Below the pieces are notes generated by a model. The model was given only the letters and a program-made list of their open reading frames with translations, ran no database searches and was not told the origin of the DNA. The translations under genes and the position numbers were made by a program. A DNA stretch of 64,000 nt from CAZHEV01 sp964531335 [NCBI: uncultured bacterium] (GTDB lineage: Bacteria > Eisenbacteria > RBG-16-71-46 > CAZHEV01): NCBI GenBank assembly GCA_964531335.1, contig CAZHEV010000011.1, positions 17,596 to 81,595 of the forward strand, in the 5' to 3' direction. Positions 1 to 7,395 of this stretch are shown piece by piece. Each line of letters begins with the position of its first letter. Position 1 is the stretch's first letter.

Positions 1-34
1 ACCGGAGAGGCCTCGTTGACCGCGGGTCCAAGCC

Positions 35-2284
35 ATGATCGATTTTCCGAGACTGAGACCTGACCTCATAGTCAGCCGCCAGGAGAGGGCCGGCAGGATC
101 CTGTACGTCGTAAAGGATCCCATAAGCGGGCGCTACTTCCAGCTCGGAGAGAAGGAGTATCTCATAGCCTCCCTCCTCGACGGGAGCCGGGGGCCCGGCG
201 AGACCGTCCGGGCGATCGAGGAGCAATACGGCGCCACCATGTCGGCCGAGACCCTGCGCAAGTACGTCTCGCGCCTCGCGGGCCTGGGGCTGCTGGCGGG
301 CACCGAGCCCGAGGCCGTAAAGCCCGCCCGGTTCAGGCCGAGACCCTCTTCGGCGCAAAGCGGGCTCTCGCGCTACTTCATGGTCACCCTCAAGGCCTTC
401 GACCCCGACCGCGTTCTGAGGTCGCTGAGCCGGAGGGTATCGTTCATCTTCACCAAGAGCTTCGTGGCGGCCGCCGCGTCGGTCATCTCGCTGGGCGTCG
501 TCGTCGCCCTGTCCAACCGCGCGATCATCTGGGAGGGCATGGGGAACGTGTTCCAGTTCAGGAACCTGGCGCTCGCCTGGGTGGGGGTGCTCCTCGTGGG
601 GATGGTCCACGAGATGGCCCACGCCACCACGTGCCGGCACTTCGGGGGCCGGGTCAGGGAGATGGGTGTGCTGCTCTTCTATTTCCAGCCGTGTCTTTTC
701 TCGAACGTCAGCGACGCATGGCTTTTCGGCAGCAAGGCCCGGAGGATGTGGGTCACCTTCGCCGGCGGGTTCGTGGAGATGATAGTCTGGGCGCTCGCCG
801 TCATCGCCTGGCGCGTGACCGCTCCCGAGACGGCCGTGCACCACCTGGCGTTCATCATAATGGCCGCGAGCGGGCTGACCATACTCTTCAATTTCAACCC
901 TCTTATCAAGCTGGACGGCTACTACCTGCTGAGCGACTACCTGGACATGCCCAATCTAAGGAGCAACGCCTTCGCGTACATGAGATCGGTCCTCTCGAAG
1001 ACGTTCCTGGGGCTGGACACGCGGCAAAAGCCGCTTGGTTCGAGGGAAAAGCGAGTATATATTACGTACGGCTTGGTGGCCATGGTGTACACCGCCGGCC
1101 TGGTGGGATACGTGTTGTTCCGGCTGTCCCGGTTCCTCGTTCAAGCGTACGGGTGGTGGGCGCCGGCCCTGGTCGTCGCCGGGGCGCTGTACGCCGTGAG
1201 AGGCCAAGTGAGAGAAACCGTAGAGGGCGTGGCCGAAAGGGCAAGCGAGCACAAGGAGGAGATCCTGAAGAGAAAGAGGGTGCGCGTCCTTCCCATCGCC
1301 GTGGTGGTGATCCTTCTCGCCCTCCTGTTCGTACCGTGGCCGCTGAAGGTATCGGGCGAGTTCGTTCTGGTGGCGGAGAAAAGGGCCACCCTGAGGGCTG
1401 AGATAGAGGGGACGGTGGACGAGGTCTACGTGGAGGAGGGCGACCGCGTGGAGGCCGGCCGGCCCGTCCTGTCCCTGGTCGACGTGGAGATCGAGTCCGA
1501 GATAAAGCAAACGGACGCGGAGATCGCCGAGGCCCGGTCGCGGCTGGAGCTTCTGACCAAGGGGGCGAGGCCCCAGGAGATAAGGCGGGCCAGGAGCGAG
1601 GTCCAGGCGGCCGAGGTCTCGCTGGAGCTGGAGCGTTCCAACCTGGAGCGCGCCGGGGAGCTTCTCAAGAAGGACCTCATCTCTAAGGACGAGTACGAGC
1701 GCGCGAAGAGCAACGTGGAGCTGCGCGAGCAGGAGCTGGAGGGGGCGCGGGCGGAGCTTTCGCTGCTGGTGGAGGGCCCGCGGCCGGAGGAGATAGAGGA
1801 GGCGCGGGCCAGGCTCCAGCGGCTGCGCGCCGAGAGGGAGCTGCTCGATTACAAGAAGCGCACCGCGGTTGTGAGATCTCCCATAGACGGGGTCGTCCTG
1901 ACGGCCTCCATGGACCAGCTCGCCGACGTCTATCTCGAGCTGGGGGACAAGATCTGCGAGATAGCGGACAACTCCGTGATGGTGGCCGAGATCTCCGTGC
2001 CCGAGAAGGAGGTCTCGGACGTCGAGCTTGACCAGAAGGTGAAGGCCAAGGCGAAGGGCTTTCCGTCCAAGAGCTTCTACGGCAGCGTGGCCGCCATAGG
2101 CGAGAAGGCGGACCCCGGCGAGTCCCAGAACTATGTCACGGTCAGGTCGTTCATAGATAACCCCGACGGCATCCTCAAGCCGGGGATGACCGGAAAGGCG
2201 AAGATATACTGCAGGCGAAGCTCCCCTCTGAGGATCTTCATAAGGAGGGTGGTGCGCACAATCCGCACCGAGTTCTGGTGGTAG
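35..2284 (+). CDS. PqqD-like/M50 metallopeptidase/HlyD fusion membrane protein
   Basis: A 749-residue membrane protein of the 'putative peptide zinc metalloprotease' type. Residues about 1-90 form a PqqD-like winged domain. The membrane-embedded M50 (site-2-protease-like) part follows, with the zinc motif HEMAH at residues 192-196 and the partner motif NPLIKLDGYY at 288-297, where D294 is the expected third ligand. After more membrane segments, a helix near residues 425-440 leads into a HlyD/biotin-lipoyl adaptor domain with a long alpha-hairpin (about 490-620) and a C-terminal beta-barrel. In known families such fusions sit beside exporters of modified peptides or bacteriocins and are thought to act in the inner membrane. 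No peptide precursor or ABC partner is visible here; it may lie left of the window. The domain order is clear; the substrate is unknown. Confidence 0.85.
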   Translation: MIDFPRLRPDLIVSRQERAGRILYVVKDPISGRYFQLGEKEYLIASLLDGSRGPGETVRAIEEQYGATMSAETLRKYVSRLAGLGLLAGTEPEAVKPARFRPRPSSAQSGLSRYFMVTLKAFDPDRVLRSLSRRVSFIFTKSFVAAAASVISLGVVVALSNRAIIWEGMGNVFQFRNLALAWVGVLLVGMVHEMAHATTCRHFGGRVREMGVLLFYFQPCLFSNVSDAWLFGSKARRMWVTFAGGFVEMIVWALAVIAWRVTAPETAVHHLAFIIMAASGLTILFNFNPLIKLDGYYLLSDYLDMPNLRSNAFAYMRSVLSKTFLGLDTRQKPLGSREKRVYITYGLVAMVYTAGLVGYVLFRLSRFLVQAYGWWAPALVVAGALYAVRGQVRETVEGVAERASEHKEEILKRKRVRVLPIAVVVILLALLFVPWPLKVSGEFVLVAEKRATLRAEIEGTVDEVYVEEGDRVEAGRPVLSLVDVEIESEIKQTDAEIAEARSRLELLTKGARPQEIRRARSEVQAAEVSLELERSNLERAGELLKKDLISKDEYERAKSNVELREQELEGARAELSLLVEGPRPEEIEEARARLQRLRAERELLDYKKRTAVVRSPIDGVVLTASMDQLADVYLELGDKICEIADNSVMVAEISVPEKEVSDVELDQKVKAKAKGFPSKSFYGSVAAIGEKADPGESQNYVTVRSFIDNPDGILKPGMTGKAKIYCRRSSPLRIFIRRVVRTIRTEFWW

Positions 2285-2426
2285 CCCCCCGCCGGGCGGA
2301 TGAGCGGCCGCCGGGGCAAAAGGCCGATCGCCGGGCCGGACAGCGAAAGCGGAGCCCGTGCGAGCGGGCCGAGCGCGCGGCGCGAGCGCACGAGGGCCGG
2401 GGGATCTCTTTCCGGGAGGATCGATC

Positions 2427-3458
2427 TTGCCCTACGCAGTGGGAATACTCGGCGCGACGGGCGCCGTAGGCCGCCGGATGGCCGTCGAGCTCGAAAAGCG
2501 CGACTTCCCCGTCTCGGAGCTGCGATGCTTCGCCACCGGGCGCTCGCAGGGCGAGACGCTCAAGTTCAAGGACGAGTCCATACGGGTGCGGGCGGTGACC
2601 CCGTCCTCCGCCGGTAAGTCGTTCTCCGGGCTGGACCTCCTTTTCGCCTCCGCGGGAAGCGGCGCGAGCCTCGATCTCTCTCCGGAGGCCGTCCGGGCGG
2701 GCGCGGTCGTCGTGGACAACAGCAGCGCGTTCAGGATGGACGACGGCGTCCCCCTGGTGGTGCCTGAGGTAAACGCAGGCGACCTGGCCGGGCACAAGGG
2801 CATAGTGGCCAATCCCAACTGCTCCACCATACAGATGGTGGTCGCATTGAAGCCCATCCGTGAGGCGGCCGGCCTGAAGCGCGTAGTGGCCTCTACGTAT
2901 CAATCGGTCTCGGGCATAGGGCACAAAGGCGTCGAGGAGCTGCGCTCGGCGGCGCGCGCCCGGCTGGGCTCCGAGGAGTTCGTCCCCGAGGTCTTCCCCG
3001 CCGATATCGGCTTCAATCTCTTCCCGCTCATAGACCGCATGGAGGAAGGGTGCCATTGCAAGGAAGAGATCAAGATGGTGAACGAGACCAGGAAGATCCT
3101 GGGCGCCCCGGAGCTGCCGGTGAGCGCCACCACGGTGAGGGTGCCGGTCTTCGTCGGACACGCGATAGCGCTGTGGGTCGAGACGCGGGAGAAGCTCTCG
3201 CGCGCGGGATGTATCGACGCCCTCAGGGGCAAGCTGCACATAGTCGTCTTCGACGAGATGGCGGGCGAGGCCACCCCCACCCCGGCCGACGTGGCAGACG
3301 ACGACAGGGTGCTCATAGGCCGTGTCCGCGAGGACTCGGCGAACAAGAACTGCCTGATGCTCTGGGTGGTGGCGAACAACCTGAGAAAGGGCGCGGCCAC
3401 AAACGCCGTGCAGATAGCGGAGGAGCTCCACGCCCGGGGCCTGCTGGCCCCCCGCTAG
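2427..3458 (+). CDS. asd: aspartate-semialdehyde dehydrogenase
   Basis: NADPH-dependent reduction of aspartyl phosphate to aspartate semialdehyde, the branch-point step to lysine/diaminopimelate, threonine and methionine. The N-terminal Rossmann motif GATGAVG, the catalytic Cys132 in NPNCSTIQ, the GIGHKG loop and the catalytic His in VPVFVGHAIALW are all present. A TTG start at 2427 is chosen because GGGAGGA lies 6 nt upstream and the Rossmann strand begins at once. A GTG at 2358 would add a 23-residue Arg/Gly-rich leader with no family counterpart. The resulting 343 residues fit the family. No other lysine or threonine gene is adjacent. Spacing of 142 bp from the upstream gene leaves co-transcription open. 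Confidence 0.95.
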   Translation: MPYAVGILGATGAVGRRMAVELEKRDFPVSELRCFATGRSQGETLKFKDESIRVRAVTPSSAGKSFSGLDLLFASAGSGASLDLSPEAVRAGAVVVDNSSAFRMDDGVPLVVPEVNAGDLAGHKGIVANPNCSTIQMVVALKPIREAAGLKRVVASTYQSVSGIGHKGVEELRSAARARLGSEEFVPEVFPADIGFNLFPLIDRMEEGCHCKEEIKMVNETRKILGAPELPVSATTVRVPVFVGHAIALWVETREKLSRAGCIDALRGKLHIVVFDEMAGEATPTPADVADDDRVLIGRVREDSANKNCLMLWVVANNLRKGAATNAVQIAEELHARGLLAPR

Positions 3459-3572
3459 GAGCCTCGTCCCGGCCGCACACGCGGCGGCCGATCCCGCGCC
3501 CGGCGCCCCTGCCGCGATATGCCTCCGGCGACACGCGGGCCGGCGCCATCCCCTAAGCCGCCGGTCCCCCCG

Positions 3573-3977
3573 CTAGCCCGCCAGCGAGTCTATGGCCCTT
3601 TCCAGCCTGGAGGCCACCTCCTCGGCCGTCGGCTTCACGGCGGGATTGTCCACGACCGACATCGCCGCGGAGGGGTCCATCCCCACCACCACGACCGACC
3701 CGTCGTCCTCCTCGTAGACCACCACGTTGCAGGGGAGAAGGACCCCTATGTCCCTTTCCGACTGAAGGACCTTGTGGGCCAGCTTCGGGTTGCAGGCCCC
3801 GAGTATTATGTACTTGCGAAAATCCGCGCCTATCTTGTCCTTCAGCGTTTGCTTGACGTTGATCTCGGTCAGAATGCCGAAGCCCTCTTCCTTCAAAGCC
3901 TCGGTGACCTTGGATATAGCCTCCTCGTAGCCAAAACCGACCTTGGCCTTGATGCCGTAGGATGTGCGCTCTGCCAT
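3573..3977 (-). CDS. DUF302 family protein
   Basis: A 134-residue soluble protein of the DUF302 (PF03625) family. The pattern is typical: an N-terminal GFGYEEAISKVTEALKEEGF helix region, then FGILTEINVKQTLKDK, a YIILGACNPKLAHK segment holding the family's conserved Cys, and LLPCNVVVYEEDDG. The function is unknown; some members may bind metals or small ligands. The ATG at 3977 has AAGGGGG about 8 nt upstream. The frame stays open upstream to 4142, but that stretch is Pro/Arg/Trp-rich and unlike the family, so it is excluded. The gene converges on asd. Confidence 0.85.
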   Translation of the reverse strand: MAERTSYGIKAKVGFGYEEAISKVTEALKEEGFGILTEINVKQTLKDKIGADFRKYIILGACNPKLAHKVLQSERDIGVLLPCNVVVYEEDDGSVVVVGMDPSAAMSVVDNPAVKPTAEEVASRLERAIDSLAG

Positions 3978-4275
3978 GCCCGTTTCCCCCTTGTGCGCGA
4001 GTTGGATGCCGCAACCGCCCCAGCACGGCCATTCTAGCATCAGGGCCGCCCGGCGTGGAAGAGGGCGCGCGGGCCGGAGAGACTCAGCGGGTCGGCCGGC
4101 GGAATGCCAGGCATCATGAGGCGCTCCTTCTTCAGTGGTCAACGAAGCGCCGCTTGGGAAGAAGGCTAGCTTTCCTTGATGCAGACAACCAGCTTGGGAT
4201 CTGTATCAAGAGTTAGGGAGGCGCTCATTGACATTTGGTCAAAGTGAGCTACCGGAGTGACGGCTTGTCAACCGC

Positions 4276-4815
4276 TCACCTGGCACATCCTATATCGGCT
4301 GGAACGCCATCAGAATCTGTACCCGATCCACAGCGTAGGCGCTCTATCGTCGCGTTTGACTGGCAGTCTTGCCAATCTTGTGCAGACTCGCTCCGGACCT
4401 GGACAACGAGTAGTATGGTTACCACTGTCCGGCGTGTCTCGCCTGAAGGGGCAACCCTGATAGTAAACTTCTCCCGCCCCCGCATGCTCCCTTCGCGAGC
4501 CCCATGGGAGCAGTTCTGGGCTCTGCGCTGCAAGGCTGAGGCAAAGTCACCAGAAGTTCCGAAAGGGATCCAGTCAGTGGTGACTATCCCGGCGTCCTTT
4601 TGAACCACATCAAGGGAATAGCCTCCTTCAAGCAAAGCGTCCAACAGATGGTTCCAGACTACATCGAGGGGGCCAGCATAGGATCGAGACACGGTGGGCA
4701 GGAATCGGTGCTTGCTCTGATAAGGCTCTGCGAGGCCATTTGTGGGTTGAAAGAACAGCAGCAGCGCTAAGATAGTAGATAAGATAGCGTCGAGGACTTT
4801 TCGAAAGATCAACAT
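4276..4815 (-). CDS. exported hypothetical protein, possibly BamC-like
   Basis: A 179-residue protein with an N-terminal signal peptide (hydrophobic ILSTILALLLFF, then a likely cleavage after NGLA). The ATG at 4815 is chosen because GGAGG lies 5 nt upstream; an ATG 12 nt earlier is in frame but lacks a ribosome site. The mature part contains DVVWNHLLDALLEGGYSLDVVQKDAGIVTTDW, described here by its ends only: the W-x-A/L-L...G..L..-D-x-G-x-I-x-T-x-W pattern seen in BamC-like and other small periplasmic proteins. There is no lipobox Cys. The gene sits in a patch (about 4150-4980) visibly poorer in G+C than its surroundings, suggesting a different history. Function is unknown. Confidence 0.6.
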   Translation of the reverse strand: MLIFRKVLDAILSTILALLLFFQPTNGLAEPYQSKHRFLPTVSRSYAGPLDVVWNHLLDALLEGGYSLDVVQKDAGIVTTDWIPFGTSGDFASALQRRAQNCSHGAREGSMRGREKFTIRVAPSGETRRTVVTILLVVQVRSESAQDWQDCQSNATIERLRCGSGTDSDGVPADIGCAR

Positions 4816-4827
4816 CCTCGCCTCCAT

Positions 4828-5001
4828 CGTTCTAGATGTGTAATCAGTTGTCTTGGCAGGCTACCGTCTAGGATAGCGGCCCACACTCGTGGGGTCAAGT
4901 GCCCCACGCAAGGATAGCCAGGCTCATTTGGCTTATCCTACCTCAGCTTAGAATGCCGTAGTGGGCCATTCAGAGGCTCATCACCCACCCCGCCTCCCGG
5001 C
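4828..5001. other. lower-GC spacer with two inverted repeats
   Basis: Upstream of the exported hypothetical gene lie two stem-loop candidates: CGTGGGG (4888-4894) with CCCCACG (4902-4908), and AGGATA (4911-4916) with TATCCT (4934-4939), the latter extended by CCA/TGG. Neither is followed by a T tract, so they are not typical terminators. No gene is seen. Confidence 0.4.
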
Positions 5002-5535
5002 GTGAAAGAAGGCGCGTGGGGCACCGCGGAGGCGAACCGCAGGGTCGAGCTCGCCTTCGAGGTCCAGGGCACTGTGGCGGAGCTGCCGTACGACGAGGGC
5101 GACTACGCCCCCGAGGGCGCGGTCCTCGGCGAGCTTCGGCGGGGCCGCTTCAAGGCCAATCACGCCTCCGCCCAGGCATCCTAGGAGGACGCCGTGAGGA
5201 ACCTGTCCCGCATGAAGAAGCTGTGGGAGGAGGACGTGGTGAGCGACGAGGAGCGCGAGGCCGCGAAGCTCGCGGCGCACCGCAGGCTGCGGCCGGTCCT
5301 TCTGACCACCGTGTCCACCATATCGGGGCTGCTGCCGCTGTCGCTGGGCTTCGCGGGAGGCACCGAGTTCTGGGCCCCCCTCGGCTGGTCGATCATATTC
5401 GGCCTCGCGGCCGCGACCGTCCTCACGCTGGTCGTGATACCGACCCTCTACACAGTGATAGCCCCGGAGAGCGGCGCGGGGGCCGCCGCGCGGGACCGCA
5501 CCGGCGCCGCGGACAGCGGGAAAGAGGGGCGATGA
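5002..5535 (+). pseudogene. remnant of an efflux operon: HlyD-type adaptor joined to RND pump C-terminus
   Basis: One reading frame, interrupted by TAG at 5182-5184, carries two unrelated pieces. Codons 5002-5260 match a membrane-fusion (HlyD/AcrA) adaptor: VELAFEVQGTVAELPYDEGD is the lipoyl half-motif, and after the stop RMKKLWEEDVVSDEE is the hairpin exit typical of these adaptors. The frame then switches directly to the last transmembrane part of an RND pump: RRLRPVLLTTVSTISGLLPL and a hydrophobic GWSIIFGLAAATVLTLVVIP segment ending in PTLYTV. The adaptor N-terminus with its export signal and nearly all of the pump are missing. A large deletion joining the two genes plus a nonsense mutation explains this. 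The remnant's TGA overlaps the next gene's start (ATGATGA). Confidence 0.75.
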
Positions 5536-6296
5536 TGAGCGAGGCGGGAAAGGTGCTCGCAGTGTTCGCGCACCCCGACGACGAGACATACGGCCCGGGG
5601 GCCACGCTGGCCAGACTGAGCGCCGAGGGATCGAGGGTGCGCCTAGTCACTTTCACCCGCGGCGAGAGCGCCACGATGGGCGACTCGGTCCTTTTCTCGC
5701 CCGCCGCGCTGGCCAAGGTGAGGGAAAAGGAGCTCGACTGCGCATGCCGCGCTCTGGGAATTGCGGGGCACGAGCTTCTCGCCTTTCCCGACGGGCGCCT
5801 CGCGGAGCTGGCCGAGAGCGAGCTGGCCGCGCCCATAGCGAAGGCTCTGGGAGACTTCGCCCCGAGCCTTGTCATGACCTTCCACCCCGAGGGCATATCC
5901 GGTCACGGCGACCACAAGGCGGTGAGCAAGGCGGTGAAAAGCGCGATCGCCTCATGGACGGGGACCGCGGAGGGCGATCTGCGGCGTAGCCCCGCTCTCG
6001 CCTACTACGTCGTGCCCGAGAGCGTCGCCGCGAAGATAGGCTGGAGGCGGCTCCACGCCCCGCCGGACCGCGAGGTCACGCACGCAGTAGAAACGGGCCC
6101 CTACCTGCGGGCCAAGATCGAGGCGGTACAGTGCCACAGGACGCAGAGATATATGTTCGAGAGACTCAACGAGTGCGAAGGCGGAATAAAGGAGATCTGG
6201 AGTCGGGAGTGCTTTATAGTAGAGGGTGAGAGGCGCGGCGGGCGGCCGAGGCCGGCGCTCCCCGTGATTGGGGCACATGACCCAGGCGGAGCTTAA
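5532..6296 (+). CDS. PIG-L/LmbE family N-acetylglucosaminyl deacetylase
   Basis: A 254-residue zinc-dependent deacetylase of the PIG-L family (MshB/BshB relatives), which removes acetyl groups from GlcNAc-type conjugates. The metal site is visible: AHPDDE at residues 13-18 near the N-terminus and the GHGDHKAVS motif about 120 residues later. FTRGESAT and FPDGRL are further family signatures. ATG at 5532 (or 5535) follows AGAGGGG by about 5 nt and overlaps the end of the decayed efflux remnant. The substrate cannot be read from the sequence; neither a bacillithiol/mycothiol glycosyltransferase nor a ligase is nearby. Confidence 0.85.
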   Translation: MMSEAGKVLAVFAHPDDETYGPGATLARLSAEGSRVRLVTFTRGESATMGDSVLFSPAALAKVREKELDCACRALGIAGHELLAFPDGRLAELAESELAAPIAKALGDFAPSLVMTFHPEGISGHGDHKAVSKAVKSAIASWTGTAEGDLRRSPALAYYVVPESVAAKIGWRRLHAPPDREVTHAVETGPYLRAKIEAVQCHRTQRYMFERLNECEGGIKEIWSRECFIVEGERRGGRPRPALPVIGAHDPGGA

Positions 6297-6368
6297 TCCC
6301 CCTGCCCACACCGGGTTATCCAACGCGAGCGGGGGCGATACCCGCTCCACGCGAGGGCGTAAAATCTG

Positions 6369-6397
6369 TTGACAGGTGGTGGCCTATCTGTTACAAT
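6369..6397 (+). promoter_or_regulatory. sigma-70-type promoter of the Cys-rich secreted protein gene
   Basis: A consensus TTGACA (6369-6374) is followed after exactly 17 nt by TACAAT (6392-6397, 5/6 to TATAAT). The predicted start near 6404 would give a leader of about 220 nt before the ATG at 6626. This is among the best promoter matches in the window. Confidence 0.75.
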
Positions 6398-6403
6398 AGA
6401 TTA

Positions 6404-6625
6404 GACTTAGACTGGGGAGGCGACCTGGAGTGCTCGGTCGCCGTCCTGTCTGCAGGCCGCTCCTTGTGCCGCCGTGTACTATACGGCAGCCTAGATGGTG
6501 AATTTGAAGCGAAAGAAAAAACAGCTTTGTGAAAGGGGGTGTTACGCCGTCTGACTGAGTTATTCGTGAGGGATTTCCTGTTTATGATTTTTCACTGACG
6601 CGAATCAGTGTGGAGGGTGACAACG
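6404..6625 (+). promoter_or_regulatory. long 5' leader with hairpin next to the ribosome site
   Basis: The untranslated leader is unusually long and A/T-richer than the genes. Just before the ribosome site GGAGGGTGA (6612-6620) lies CACTGA (6593-6598) paired with TCAGTG (6605-6610) around a 6-nt loop. This 6-bp stem could affect ribosome access. No known riboswitch was recognised. Confidence 0.4.
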
Positions 6626-7264
6626 ATGAAGAAGGCTTTTGTAGCTGCATTGGGCGTAGCGCTTCTTTGCTGCATGGTGGCCAACGTGCACGCCGTCCCT
6701 AACGCGAACGCGAAGTGGGCGCTTCACAACGCGGGCGTCCACGACGCCAAGGCCAACACCTGCGACTTTGTCCTGACCGACTGCACCGGCATCGTCACCG
6801 ACGGCGGCGTGGGCGGCGAGAGAAACGACGTCTATCTGATCGTGGTCGACGTCGGCGAGACGGACATAACCGCCACCAGGTACGGTATCTGCTGCGACGG
6901 TCCGTTCTATTTCTACGGATGGAGCAACTGCGCGGACCTCGAGCTTCCGACTGAGAACTGGCCGGGATGCGGCGAGGCCAACGCGCAGACGTTTTCGCTT
7001 CCGCAGGCCGGACCGCACGTGACTTTCGGCATCTTCGATGTGTACATTTACGGAAACTCAATGTCCATGTGCATATGCCCGGACGATCGCGTGGGCTTCG
7101 CGGAGCATTGCGACGGCAGCGACCCCGCGCCTCTTTGCTTCCAGACGACCGATCCGCAGTACTTCGGTTGCTTGGGCTTCAACGGGGAAAGCGGTTACAA
7201 CCCGTGCTCCATCGTTCCGGCCGAGGAGAAGAGCTGGGGCGCTGTGAAGTCTCTGTACCGGTAA
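6626..7264 (+). CDS. Cys-rich secreted protein, unknown function
   Basis: A 212-residue protein with a textbook signal peptide (MKKAFVAALGVALLCCMVA..., likely cut after VHA). The predicted mature part is acidic and aromatic and has 12 Cys, an even number that suits six disulfides, including a CICPDD and an ICCDGPFYFYGWSNC cluster. ATG at 6626 has GGAGGGTGA 5 nt upstream; an in-frame GTG at 6608 lies inside the leader hairpin. It is a single-gene unit with its own strong promoter and terminator, suggesting high expression. No enzymatic motif was recognised; a surface or cell-envelope structural role is a guess. Confidence 0.8.
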   Translation: MKKAFVAALGVALLCCMVANVHAVPNANAKWALHNAGVHDAKANTCDFVLTDCTGIVTDGGVGGERNDVYLIVVDVGETDITATRYGICCDGPFYFYGWSNCADLELPTENWPGCGEANAQTFSLPQAGPHVTFGIFDVYIYGNSMSMCICPDDRVGFAEHCDGSDPAPLCFQTTDPQYFGCLGFNGESGYNPCSIVPAEEKSWGAVKSLYR

Positions 7265-7282
7265 GAGATTTCTCGCATTTCG

Positions 7283-7316
7283 AAAGGCGGCGGGCCTTCG
7301 AGTCCGCCGCCTTTTT
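7283..7316 (+). terminator. rho-independent terminator
   Basis: GGCGGCGG (7286-7293) pairs perfectly with CCGCCGCC (7304-7311) around a 10-nt loop. It is extended by AAA/TTT and followed by a T tract (7312-7316). It lies 18 nt after the stop of the Cys-rich protein gene. Confidence 0.9.
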
Positions 7317-7395
7317 CGTAGAACGGCTTTCGCCTCCCTCCCCGACGGCGCTCCCCAGAAGGTCCTTGTTCTGAGCCTGGTCCCGGGACACGCAC

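Noticed and set aside
2238-3431. Long open frame on the minus strand across asd
   Set aside because: It is antisense to a gene with clear catalytic motifs; its translation is His/Arg/Gly-rich with no domain, an effect of high GC.
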